The notes under the pieces are model-generated. The model ran no database searches, was not told the DNA's origin, and worked only from the letters and a program-made list of their open reading frames with translations. Both the position numbers and the translations under genes were made by a program. A DNA stretch of 64,000 bases from HGM04593 sp045644465 (GTDB taxonomy: Bacteria > Bacteroidota > Bacteroidia > Bacteroidales > Bacteroidaceae): contig JAZRGV010000006.1 in NCBI GenBank assembly GCA_045644465.1, forward strand, positions 143,201-207,200, written 5' to 3'. Each line of letters opens with the position of its first letter. Positions within the stretch are counted from its first letter, which is position 1. Shown one piece after another: positions 40,377 to 49,175 of this stretch.

Positions 40377-42314
40377 ATGCGTCTGTTGGTGTTTTTTATG
40401 TTGCTCGGTATGTCTGTTTCGGCATATTCTGCAACCGAAAAGGATAGCCTGAATGTCCCGTTCAAGGACAGGATTGCTATACATACCAACTCCGTAGGCT
40501 GGCTTATGATGACTCCTAACCTTGGCATTGAATATAGCTTTATTCAAAACGACCTCAAGAAGGTGTCGGCGTTGGTACATGCCCGTTATAACCCAAACTC
40601 TTTGAAAACTTTCAATCCAAGGCTCGTGTATAATATTTTGGGTGCAAGAGCCGAGGTTCGCTGGTATGCAAGGTTGCGTTATATCTCTCAGGGCGAACAA
40701 AAACTCGACTCGCTTGAGTTGGCGAAGTATGGTCGTTTTAAGGCTTTTTGGAATAAGTTGACAACGCGCTCCTATTCGCTCCTGGGTGTTGAAAATCCAC
40801 AAAGACACAGGGCTTACTACCTTGGCCCATATCTTGCCTACGATAAATACACTATGAAGCTCTTCAAAAAGGGCTATCAGGGTTTTTCTGTAGGTTTTGG
40901 TGCAACGGCGGGTTACAGTATTCCGCTCTATCAGTACAAGAATGGTTCGGCAATAGACTTTGAACTTGGCTTTAGTGCCGGTTTTGCAATGTCGAAGTGC
41001 GATATGTTCTATTACTACGACGATGTCGATTGCTATGCCTATGCAGGTTCAAAGGCTTTTCACTTTGTGCCGTTCCCGGTAATCACCGATGCGCGTGTAG
41101 GCTTTGTGTATCGAATGAAGTCGATAAGAGATCAGATACTCGATATCGACCAGCCTAAGATTGACGGATATGCTGCGATATATGAACTGCGCAAGAGCTA
41201 CGACGAAAAGATATTGAACTACATATACCCTTACCACATTGAGCCGGTGGTGCAGGATGGTGATACCATTCACAAGAAGATGATGCACGAAGAGTATCTT
41301 GCGTCAGACTCCATCAAGGCGTGGAATAAGGTTATCGAGGAGAAGAATAACAGAATACGCGAGATAAACAAAATAGCGATGCTCTCGCAGCAGGTCGATT
41401 CAGCGATGTTGCTCGAGGAGTTGCGCCCTTGCTACGAATATGTCGAGATACCCGAGAAGATGTTCGCGCAGTACAACCGTGTGATTCCCAACAAAGATAT
41501 CAAGTCGGTAGCCGAGCTGGACAACGAATATCTTAATGCTCTTATGGAGAAGTATGCCATTGTGGATATGGACGTGGTGAAAGAGGAAACCGGAATTGGA
41601 CAGGTCGAGGACCCCTTGCTCTTCTCGTACAGTTCGTTGCGGAGCAAGATGCTCGAGAAGAACGACTCTGTAACAGGTATAAGGCTCATAGAACTTATGG
41701 TGCAGTCGGTGTCGAACGTCAACAGTAACGTGAGATTCTTCAACACCAAATATAACATCTCATCAACAGGCAAAGAGATAGGCTATGATGCAATGCCCGC
41801 GAAGATGGAGGTTATAACAGGTGAAGCGGGTAAAGGTTATGGACTTGACTTCGTTTTCGGTGTCGATACCCTTGCTTTGGCAACGCCACAGAGCTATTCG
41901 TTCAAAGCATTGAACGACGAGATAGAGGCACGTAACGTATATAAGTTTGTGAAGCTCGAAGAGATTGTTGGTCCTATCGTTACACAAAGTGATGCCGAAC
42001 AGGCTGCCAAAAGTAAGGGTAAGGCAAAGAAAGAGGGTGTAAAGAAAGAGAAAACCAAGAAAAACAAGGCCGGCAAGAAAGCTAAGTCTGCAAAATCTGG
42101 CGATGCCGATAAGGAGGCTGCCGATACCGAAAAGGTTGAAAATGCCGAGATAGCCGAAGATGGTGGCGAGGATGGCAAGGAGGGTGGCGCAAAAGGCAAT
42201 ATTGATGCATCTTCACTCTCTGTTGAAGAATCGTCGCAAAGCAATTCTTCGCAGGACAATGCAGGGGTTATAGATGCTCTTGAGCAGAACCTTGAGCTTA
42301 GTAACGCGCCTTGA
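40377..42314 (+). CDS. DUF3575-like outer-membrane protein with long Lys/Glu-rich C-terminal tail
   Basis: About 645 residues from ATG at 40377, which gives a clean signal peptide (MRLLVFFMLLGMSVSAYSA). A GTG at 40365 is the alternative start. The N-terminal 230 residues have DUF3575-like barrel features (IAIHTNSVGWLMMTPNLGIE, RAYYLGPYLAYDKY, GYQGFSVGFGATAGYSIPL). A helical middle follows. The last 100 residues are low-complexity: KSKGKAKKEGVKKEKTKKNK, then Asp/Glu- and Ser-rich stretches. It is the first gene of the pilus operon. DUF3575 proteins recur in such operons, and a role in anchoring or export is inferred. The Lys-rich tail is unusual and may contact peptidoglycan or nucleic acid. 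Confidence 0.72.
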   Translation: MRLLVFFMLLGMSVSAYSATEKDSLNVPFKDRIAIHTNSVGWLMMTPNLGIEYSFIQNDLKKVSALVHARYNPNSLKTFNPRLVYNILGARAEVRWYARLRYISQGEQKLDSLELAKYGRFKAFWNKLTTRSYSLLGVENPQRHRAYYLGPYLAYDKYTMKLFKKGYQGFSVGFGATAGYSIPLYQYKNGSAIDFELGFSAGFAMSKCDMFYYYDDVDCYAYAGSKAFHFVPFPVITDARVGFVYRMKSIRDQILDIDQPKIDGYAAIYELRKSYDEKILNYIYPYHIEPVVQDGDTIHKKMMHEEYLASDSIKAWNKVIEEKNNRIREINKIAMLSQQVDSAMLLEELRPCYEYVEIPEKMFAQYNRVIPNKDIKSVAELDNEYLNALMEKYAIVDMDVVKEETGIGQVEDPLLFSYSSLRSKMLEKNDSVTGIRLIELMVQSVSNVNSNVRFFNTKYNISSTGKEIGYDAMPAKMEVITGEAGKGYGLDFVFGVDTLALATPQSYSFKALNDEIEARNVYKFVKLEEIVGPIVTQSDAEQAAKSKGKAKKEGVKKEKTKKNKAGKKAKSAKSGDADKEAADTEKVENAEIAEDGGEDGKEGGAKGNIDASSLSVEESSQSNSSQDNAGVIDALEQNLELSNAP

Positions 42315-42349
42315 GTGTGAAAAAATATTATTGTTTGATAACGAGTTGA

Positions 42350-43567
42350 ATGTTTTATAAGGGAGTAAAATATATGGTTATGTCGCTTCTGTTGTGCATG
42401 TTTGCATGTACAACAGAGGTTGATATATGTATGGACGATTCGCATCTGCACCTGGCAGAGGTCGATTTGTCGTACGACCTGTCGAAATTCTCCGAAGAGG
42501 AACGCACTGTGTTGCCCGACTCTATGATTGTTGTGGCTTACCGTATTGTACGTTCTTGGAAATGCTCGTTCATGACTTCGGTAGCCGATGGCGAGAGCTC
42601 GGGCCGATACATATACAACAAGCCTTATGGCGATATATCCGAGGTAGGCAATGTTGTTGCAAAGAACAGAACGGCATCGGGTGGTGCCGGTGAGAATGAA
42701 CGTCTGTTTGTGAAGCGAGGCGAGTATCGTTTCATTACATTCAATAATACACTTACCGACGATATGTTCGAGAATATACCTACAAGTGGATGGTTCAGAA
42801 CAGACGGTGTGATAGACAGTGTTATATATAATAAGGATATAGAACTCTTCTATAGGAGTCATAATCTTAAGAGCGATATGGTAGAAAAATACGGTAAGTC
42901 GTGGGTCGATTTCAACCCATACACCACCTATATCGCACGAAGCAATTCGCCTGTCTATTTCCAGTATTCCGATGTCTTTAATCTCGAGGATACACATAGA
43001 AACGATGTAACACTTGCTTTTGAGAAAAAGACACCCGACTTTGAGGTACGTTTCTCTATCAACCGCGACTCTGTTGTGGTGGAAAAGATTATTGCCGAGA
43101 TATCGGGTATTCCACGCGGCATGAACCTTATGACAGGTAAACTCGACTTCTCAAAGACATACAAAACGCTCTTCGAGGTGCACGAGTCGCAGGCTACAGG
43201 AGACACCTGGAAGGGTGTAACGAAATATGCCGGAAACTTCTCGGTGATGGGCCTTGTATCGAGCAACAGCCCTGAACTTGATACCGGCCCCGGTATAATG
43301 CAGTTGGCCATTTATACATATACCTACAATAACAGAGGACAAAAGAGATCAAAGATATTCCACGTGGGTATAAATATGTATAACACAATGAACCAGTATG
43401 GTTATGTGTTGGCAGGCAGCAATGAAAAGATTGTACTTGAGATAGAAAATGAATTGAATATAAAGAAAACCGATATTTATAGCGGTGGCAATAATGGTTC
43501 CGATTATGAAGCCGGAACAGGAGTTGACCATTGGATTATCCGCGAGGACCTTGATATAGATATATAA
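42350..43567 (+). CDS. DUF5119 family pilus-operon lipoprotein
   Basis: This 405-residue protein has a short hydrophobic leader and lipobox MFACTTEVD. Starts at 42374 or 42380 are also possible and would shorten the leader. Beta-rich segments such as LHLAEVDLSYDLS, VVAYRIVRSWKCSFM, YRFITFNNT and ITAEISGIPRGMN-type strands (IIAEISGIPRGMNLMTG) fit DUF5119, which I remember as a constant member of Bacteroidales Mfa/FimA-like operons. It may be an anchor or minor pilin, like FimB or Mfa2. It ends with its stop six bases before the ATG of the next gene (43574). Confidence 0.75.
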   Translation: MFYKGVKYMVMSLLLCMFACTTEVDICMDDSHLHLAEVDLSYDLSKFSEEERTVLPDSMIVVAYRIVRSWKCSFMTSVADGESSGRYIYNKPYGDISEVGNVVAKNRTASGGAGENERLFVKRGEYRFITFNNTLTDDMFENIPTSGWFRTDGVIDSVIYNKDIELFYRSHNLKSDMVEKYGKSWVDFNPYTTYIARSNSPVYFQYSDVFNLEDTHRNDVTLAFEKKTPDFEVRFSINRDSVVVEKIIAEISGIPRGMNLMTGKLDFSKTYKTLFEVHESQATGDTWKGVTKYAGNFSVMGLVSSNSPELDTGPGIMQLAIYTYTYNNRGQKRSKIFHVGINMYNTMNQYGYVLAGSNEKIVLEIENELNIKKTDIYSGGNNGSDYEAGTGVDHWIIREDLDIDI

Positions 43568-43573
43568 TTGTTT

Positions 43574-44878
43574 ATGAAAAATATAGTTAAAATATTTGTT
43601 GTCATCTTTTTCTCTATTACATGCGGTACTTTCGTGTGCAGCTGTAACGAGAGTTATATAAGCCCCGACTATGTGGTGCCTTCCGATACCATACCCTATG
43701 ACCCTGTTATGGAGTATGTACCCGTCATAATGTCAATGACCGACCCTGCCTATGTTACCATAAGCCGTGGTATGGGTGCGATTGCTGCCGACAGACCATC
43801 GATAAAGGAAAATGCAATATTCCACATATACTCGTTCTTGACAAACAATTATGCCTATAACGGTGGTGCCGACTACACAAAGAGATACGTTTCGGAAGAT
43901 CAGCTTGCCATTGATGAGCCAATGTATTGTCTTGTCGATGACCCTGAAACAGGAATGGGTGCACAGGCTAAACTTGTGGACAACGAGGTGCTCGACTTTG
44001 TGAACTACGAGATACCTTACTACTACAGCCAGCGTAACCAGGAGTACAAGTATAACTTCTTTGCATATCACATAGACAATGCGCAGATCGACGGCGGTGT
44101 TATGCGTGAGCAGGATAAGATACATATGAACATAAAAATCGACGGCACACAGGATATCATCACTGCTGTGGCCGACCTCGAAGACAAGCAGCTGGCCGAG
44201 ATTGACCCAACCGAAGAGAAGTGGCTCCTGTCGAACGTGCTTAACCGCGAGTTGGTGTTCAGTACTCTTACAGGTCACCGTTTCATCATTCCTGTGTTCA
44301 ATGCAAAGCATCACTTGGCGCGTTTCACCTTTAACCTCATTGGAGAGGATGCGCTCAGCGATAGTATATACATTCAGGATGTATATGTGATGGCACATAG
44401 AGACTGGCATCTCACCGTTGCCGCCGAGGATTCAACACAGGTCGGCATTGAGAGATTGAGCAACACCGAGAGACTCGAAGAGATTCACCTGTGTGACGAA
44501 GTGGGTGAGGTTGATGGTAGCAAGATTAACCTACAACAATATGCATACCGAGTTAAGCAGAATGAGTTGCTCTCGAACTTGGGATTGGGTATGCTGTTGC
44601 CGGCACGCGATATGTACGACCTGTTTATCAAATGTGCATACAATACTCCCGACGGCAAGGAGCGCCGCTACACAGCTCACTATGCTCTTACAAATAGAAC
44701 AATTGCGCCCGATGGCACTATAATAAACAATAAATTCGAGGCCGGCAGACAGTACAATGTAACGATGCACGTATATGGTTATCAGCAGATTCAGTTGAGT
44801 ATGGATGGACTCGATTGGGGTGAACCTATAGATATCATTATCGACGAAGACAATATGTTTGATTTTGAAGAGGAATAA
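43574..44878 (+). CDS. Fimbrillin (Mfa-like) family lipoprotein 1
   Basis: About 434 residues from ATG at 43574. A TTG at 43568 is in frame but less likely. A lipobox-like FVCSC puts the lipid Cys at 24. An Arg at 65 (VTISRGMGA) stands where type V pilins are trimmed by an Arg-specific protease. The C-terminal domain ends ALTNRTIAPDGTIINNKFEAGRQYNVTMHVYGYQQI, split here as beta strands typical of fimbrillins, followed by LDWGEPIDIIID. It is one of four consecutive fimbrillin-like genes and is probably a minor or tip subunit. It resembles the next protein in the NYAYNGG...YYSQRNQEYKYNFFAYHID region. Confidence 0.78.
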   Translation: MKNIVKIFVVIFFSITCGTFVCSCNESYISPDYVVPSDTIPYDPVMEYVPVIMSMTDPAYVTISRGMGAIAADRPSIKENAIFHIYSFLTNNYAYNGGADYTKRYVSEDQLAIDEPMYCLVDDPETGMGAQAKLVDNEVLDFVNYEIPYYYSQRNQEYKYNFFAYHIDNAQIDGGVMREQDKIHMNIKIDGTQDIITAVADLEDKQLAEIDPTEEKWLLSNVLNRELVFSTLTGHRFIIPVFNAKHHLARFTFNLIGEDALSDSIYIQDVYVMAHRDWHLTVAAEDSTQVGIERLSNTERLEEIHLCDEVGEVDGSKINLQQYAYRVKQNELLSNLGLGMLLPARDMYDLFIKCAYNTPDGKERRYTAHYALTNRTIAPDGTIINNKFEAGRQYNVTMHVYGYQQIQLSMDGLDWGEPIDIIIDEDNMFDFEEE

Positions 44879-44930
44879 AAAAAGAATATTGATTTAATTA
44901 ACCTATTTATTAACTTAAATTTTTTTTAAG

Positions 44931-46223
44931 ATGAAAAAGATTTTTTATGTTGCAGCTGCTATTTTGGCTGCAGGTTTCGTAAGTTGTTCAGACAACGACA
45001 CTGACAACACATTGCAGAATCCTTCTGAGGAGTCAGCAACCCCTATCTTGTTCAACGTAGGTAGTGGCCGTGTTGATGTTTTGCAGAACGCTCCTGCTAC
45101 TCGTGGTACAGGTACTGTTGGTGATACTATCGGTACAGGTAACATTTGGCATGGTGAGGCTTTGAACGTTTATATGTTCAAGAAGGACTCTCTTGTTCTT
45201 GCAACAGAGAACGATAACACAACACCTATTTTCGCGAACGCTCTTGTTTATGCTCCTAGCTCAAAGGAGGTTCAGACAGGTGTTGTATATGCTGACTACG
45301 CTTCAGAAAACGGCGTTAAGTACTATCCAATGAGCGGTAACTACGATTTCTTTGCTTACCGTGCTGACGATGCAGCAGTAGGTGTTCCTGCACTCAATGC
45401 AGATACTACTCGCTACATTCTTAACGTAGAGATCGACGGTACACAGGACTTGATGATTGCTAAGGCTGCTGTTTCTGACACCATCACTTTGGATTCAGCT
45501 CTTCGTGCTCGTTGCTATAGCGCATACTCTGCACGTCGTGGTGTTCAGCCACACTTCAAGTTCGAGCACCTTCTTTCTCGTTTGAAGTTCTTCGCAACTC
45601 CTAACGCAGAGAAGGATACTATCGTTCGCGTTGAGGCTATCAAGGTTCTTGGTAAAGACTATGTAAAGGCTAATGGCGACACTGTAAAGGCTGCTTACAC
45701 AAATGCAGAGTTTTCTATCGCATGGCTTGGCAACAAACCTGCTGCTCTTCTTGACAGCTTGAAGAACCCTCTCGGTGCAGACATCGCACTTATGCAGGTA
45801 GATACAGCTGCTATCAAAGCAGGTAACGACAGCGTAAATGTTGACCTTGTTGCTTTGACTCCATTTGCACCTGTATGGGACAAAACTGCTGGCACAGATG
45901 GTAAGGGTAAGGGTGTTAAAACTCAGGTTGGTGAGAGCATGTTGCTTTTCCCTGCTGAAAGCTACGTAATGGAGGTTACTTTGTCTCAGAATATTGCAAA
46001 GGCTGGTGAGCCCGACTCAATTATTACAAACAAATTGTATAACGAGTTGAAGCTTCCTGTTGATGCTCAGGGTGCTCCTGTAAACTTCAAGGCTGGTAAC
46101 CAGTACCACATCAACTTCGTTGTTTATGGTCTTGAGGAAATCAAGCTTGAGCTTGAGCTCACTCCATGGAACTACGTAGAGGGTGCTAACGATGTTGAAA
46201 TCAACGACGACGTTGAGTTTTAA
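44931..46223 (+). CDS. Fimbrillin (Mfa-like) family lipoprotein 2, probable major pilin
   Basis: This 430-residue protein has lipobox GFVSCSDN (Cys19) and a predicted Arg cleavage site at R58 (NAPATRGTG). Fimbrillin features are YYPMSGNYDFFAYRADDA, LNVEIDGTQDLMIAKA, HFKFEHLLSRLKFFATP and the closing strands FKAGNQYHINFVVYGLEEI and LELTPWNYVEGAN. Codon use differs from its neighbours, with heavy use of GCT, GTT, AAC, AAG and CGT. The 52-base leader has only six G or C, the leader type of highly expressed Bacteroidales genes. Both point to the major shaft subunit. After removal of the N-terminal strand, subunits would polymerise by strand exchange, as known for type V pili. Confidence 0.82.
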   Translation: MKKIFYVAAAILAAGFVSCSDNDTDNTLQNPSEESATPILFNVGSGRVDVLQNAPATRGTGTVGDTIGTGNIWHGEALNVYMFKKDSLVLATENDNTTPIFANALVYAPSSKEVQTGVVYADYASENGVKYYPMSGNYDFFAYRADDAAVGVPALNADTTRYILNVEIDGTQDLMIAKAAVSDTITLDSALRARCYSAYSARRGVQPHFKFEHLLSRLKFFATPNAEKDTIVRVEAIKVLGKDYVKANGDTVKAAYTNAEFSIAWLGNKPAALLDSLKNPLGADIALMQVDTAAIKAGNDSVNVDLVALTPFAPVWDKTAGTDGKGKGVKTQVGESMLLFPAESYVMEVTLSQNIAKAGEPDSIITNKLYNELKLPVDAQGAPVNFKAGNQYHINFVVYGLEEIKLELELTPWNYVEGANDVEINDDVEF

Positions 46224-46250
46224 TTGAATTTATAATCAAAATTTCCAAAA

Positions 46251-47513
46251 ATGAAAGAAAGAATTTTATTGCTTTTATTGGCAGTTTCTTCCATTTTGGT
46301 GGGCTGTTCAGAGTCCGACTCTATTGAGTCGGGCAATGAAACCCTTTCAGAAATCCCCATTCTGTTGAATGCTGCGGGTTCTTTCGATGCAGGTATCGCT
46401 GCCAGCCAGTCGGCACCTGCTACAAGAGCAAGCGTTGATAGCATTCCGGAACTCGGTAAGGTTGGTATATACTGTATGGCGGGAAGAAAAACCAATGTGA
46501 TTGGTTCAGATCTTGCTGCAGACCCTAACTGGGGCGTATCGCTCAACCATGGAACTGATTATGCTACAACAACAAATGGTGTGTATTGGAATAACCTTAA
46601 GTGTTCTGTTGACCCTGCAACTGGTAAAATCTCGGTAGATGATACTGTTGATGGTGTGGAACAGGAATATATTTGGTACTACCCAATCACCAGCTGGTAT
46701 GCATACGACTTCTATGGTTACCACCCTTATAACAAGGACAGTGTCAAGTGTCAGATTAAGAAAATAACAGATACAAGACACCAGGTTGTTGCCGATGTTA
46801 CAATCGATGGCAAGACCGACCTTCTTTGGGGACGTTCTGAAATAAAGGATGTAAATGCCAATGAGAACAACAAGTATGCATACAGTGCAAGATATTTCAG
46901 AAATGCACCTGAAACAGCTGCAAAGATGAATTTCAAGCACTGCTTGTCTCAGTTCCGTTTCTTCATCCAGCCTCTTGAGAAGAATGAGACAGAAAACTCA
47001 AATCTTCACAATTTCGAGACTCTTGCAGTAAAGGAGATTACAATGCACAACGTTGCAGACAGTCTCAAACTGACTATTGCCGACAGCGACCCCAATGAAC
47101 AGGGTGAAGTAGGTACTGTTGAGAAGGTTCAAGGTGCTGCTTTGAAGAACTTTACTCTCTGTGACGCAAATGGCGATTCAATTGCAAAGAATCCTGTTCC
47201 ATTCTATGTGCAAGGAAATGTTGCGCAGAGAAGACAGGTAGGTGACTGCATTATGGTTTGCCCTGGCGACAATGTATATTACATGTCAATGGTAATATGT
47301 GACAAGGATAACCATAACAATGTTTACCGTTCTGAGAAGTTGATGACCATTAAACTCAAGGATGGCAACCCATTCGAACCCGGAAAGAGATATAACATCT
47401 ATATCAGTGCTACCGGTGTAACAGAGATTAAGCTTGTTACAGAAGTTGAGCCTTGGAAAGACTACAATTCTGACCAGTCTGATGATGAGAATCTAAACTT
47501 TGATATTGATTAA
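46251..47513 (+). CDS. Fimbrillin (Mfa-like) family lipoprotein 3
   Basis: This 420-residue protein has lipobox LVGCSESD (Cys19) and a predicted cleavage Arg at 59 (SAPATRASVD). Its domain layout parallels the preceding subunit: IWYYPITSWYAYDFYGYHPY, DVTIDGKTDLLWGRS, MNFKHCLSQFRFFIQP, and closing FEPGKRYNIYISATGVTEI and TEVEPWKDYNSD. It is probably an accessory or tip pilin. It follows the major-pilin candidate by 27 bp, and its stop overlaps the next ATG by one base (TAATG). Confidence 0.8.
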   Translation: MKERILLLLLAVSSILVGCSESDSIESGNETLSEIPILLNAAGSFDAGIAASQSAPATRASVDSIPELGKVGIYCMAGRKTNVIGSDLAADPNWGVSLNHGTDYATTTNGVYWNNLKCSVDPATGKISVDDTVDGVEQEYIWYYPITSWYAYDFYGYHPYNKDSVKCQIKKITDTRHQVVADVTIDGKTDLLWGRSEIKDVNANENNKYAYSARYFRNAPETAAKMNFKHCLSQFRFFIQPLEKNETENSNLHNFETLAVKEITMHNVADSLKLTIADSDPNEQGEVGTVEKVQGAALKNFTLCDANGDSIAKNPVPFYVQGNVAQRRQVGDCIMVCPGDNVYYMSMVICDKDNHNNVYRSEKLMTIKLKDGNPFEPGKRYNIYISATGVTEIKLVTEVEPWKDYNSDQSDDENLNFDID

Positions 47514-48583
47514 TGAATAAGTGGATATTAATATCTGCGTCCTTACTTCCGATGTTTCTCATCGGTTGTACAGAACACTCTTTGGGCGGTGACTCACTGC
47601 CCAAAGAGGATGTTCTTGTAAATTTTTCAGCAGGCAAATATGTCGATTACGATATAGAGGTTGTTCCCTGTGAAACAAATGAGATGGAAACGGGGGCCAC
47701 ACGTGCTGCAACAACTTATATCTCAACAGGTATCGTGGCTGTGCCTATAACAGAGTACGATGTTGATGATGATGTTGATTGTTTGTATGGGCTAACCGAA
47801 GAATCGTTCTGCCTTAATTTGAAAAATGCTGAATACGCCGGTACACATCCGGGTGTAATGAAACCCGTTGATGGACTGTTGCGCACGTTCCCTATTGAAG
47901 AGGGGAGCGCAATAGCGGCATATGCCTACTATCCATATCAGAAAGATGCTTTGGTGGTGGGCGATACTACCTGTTATGTGAAGCTTGACCTTATCAAAGA
48001 GCATATGCGTAAGGATTATTGCTATACAGGTAAAATCTTCAAGAAGAAAAAAGATGCCATTGAGGGCGATGGTGACATTAAACTGAATTATCATCATGCC
48101 TTTGCCGAGGTAAAAGTTGATTTCAATGTCAATAGCAATGAATATATCCGCATCGACTCGCTGCTGATGGGTGTCAGCAATAATGGTGTGGGCCTTCTCG
48201 ACCTTAAGAACGGTAACTTCTATCCCGAGGAAAATAATGGCAAAAATGTCTCATTCGATATCACGGAGATAAGAAACACTATAAACGGACGTGAATTCTC
48301 GGCAAGTACGGTATTGTATATACCGCCGTCTGTAAAACTTAAGAATGTGAAGATTGTATATCGCAAACGAAGCGGTGGCAGAACATTCACCCGTGTATAT
48401 CCATTCGAACGTGAACCGCAGTATCAGATGGGAAAAACGGGATACACTATCGATATCACCTTGAATGTTCCATCTACCGATACTCCGGAATTTGGGTTTA
48501 CCGATGAGGAGGCTGATGAAAACTTTTCGGTTCTCACAAGCAAGAAACGTGGCGGCTGGGGGAACTTGATGAATGCTGAATAA
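47513..48583 (+). CDS. Fimbrillin (Mfa-like) family lipoprotein 4
   Basis: This 356-residue protein has lipobox LIGCTEHS (Cys19) and a predicted cleavage Arg at 64 (ETGATRAATT). The fimbrillin core shows in AIAAYAYYPYQKDAL, LNYHHAFAEVKVDF and YQMGKTGYTIDITLNV. It is the shortest of the four subunits. It has a charged C-terminal extension after the last strand (ENFSVLTSKKRGGWGNLMNAE, given here as 21 residues only in outline: SVLTSKKRG then GWGNLMNAE). Its GWGNL motif resembles the tail of the small protein at 30036-30212. It is probably a minor, terminal or anchor subunit and is translationally coupled to the gene upstream. Confidence 0.72.
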   Translation: MNKWILISASLLPMFLIGCTEHSLGGDSLPKEDVLVNFSAGKYVDYDIEVVPCETNEMETGATRAATTYISTGIVAVPITEYDVDDDVDCLYGLTEESFCLNLKNAEYAGTHPGVMKPVDGLLRTFPIEEGSAIAAYAYYPYQKDALVVGDTTCYVKLDLIKEHMRKDYCYTGKIFKKKKDAIEGDGDIKLNYHHAFAEVKVDFNVNSNEYIRIDSLLMGVSNNGVGLLDLKNGNFYPEENNGKNVSFDITEIRNTINGREFSASTVLYIPPSVKLKNVKIVYRKRSGGRTFTRVYPFEREPQYQMGKTGYTIDITLNVPSTDTPEFGFTDEEADENFSVLTSKKRGGWGNLMNAE

Positions 48584-48586
48584 AAG

Positions 48587-49126
48587 GTGAAAAAAAGAAT
48601 ATTCTTCATAGCGGTGTTTATCATCTTTGCGTTCAAGATGAATGCTCAGATGATGGTTTTGAAAAGCGATGTCCTGCGCGATGTTGCTACAATGCCTAAT
48701 ATACATGTCGATTTTGTTGTCGGCGAAAAGCACTCTTTGGGAGTTGGAGGTGCTTACTGCTACAAGATGTGGGGACAGGACATACAGATTGCCTCGTTCG
48801 CACCAAACTTCCGCTACTGGTTCAACGGACGTCCCTTTACACGACAGTTTGTAGGTGCAAAGGTGCGCTTGGCGCAATATGACATCACTTGGGGAAAGAA
48901 TATCTATGATGGCGTTGCGTTGGGTGCAGGAATAATCCTGGGACATGTGTTCAATCTTTCAAAACGATGGAACCTTGAGCTTGAAGGTGGCCTGGACGCG
49001 AACCTATATACACAAAAGGAATATTATAAGGGCGACAATTATGAGGAACTCGGCGACAGGAACAATAGCCGGGGATTGATGATGACTCCGCATTTGTCGG
49101 TCTCAATATCATATATTATTAGATAA
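48587..49126 (+). CDS. DUF3575 family outer-membrane protein
   Basis: This 179-residue protein starts with GTG at 48587, three bases after the previous stop. No ATG precedes the signal peptide (MKKRIFFIAVFIIFAFKMNA). The short barrel has VLRDVATMPNIHVDFVVGEK, YWFNGRPFTRQFVGAKV, GVALGAGIILGHVFNLSKRW and a terminal aromatic-free strand VSISYIIR. These fit DUF3575. It is the second DUF3575-like protein in the operon, without the Lys-rich tail of the first. A role in surface anchoring or assembly of the pili is inferred from position. Confidence 0.78.
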   Translation: MKKRIFFIAVFIIFAFKMNAQMMVLKSDVLRDVATMPNIHVDFVVGEKHSLGVGGAYCYKMWGQDIQIASFAPNFRYWFNGRPFTRQFVGAKVRLAQYDITWGKNIYDGVALGAGIILGHVFNLSKRWNLELEGGLDANLYTQKEYYKGDNYEELGDRNNSRGLMMTPHLSVSISYIIR

Positions 49127-49175
49127 ACGGCGGGGTTGTTTGCTCTGCCATGTTAAGAAAGATGCGATTTTAACC

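Noticed and set aside
41894..42997. Reverse-strand open frame of 367 codons across two pilus genes
   Set aside because: It is antisense to two supported genes and its composition is that of the Lys-rich tail read backwards, with Ser/Ala/Phe runs.
43568..43573. TTG start for the first fimbrillin gene
   Set aside because: An ATG six bases downstream gives the same signal peptide and is the more likely start.
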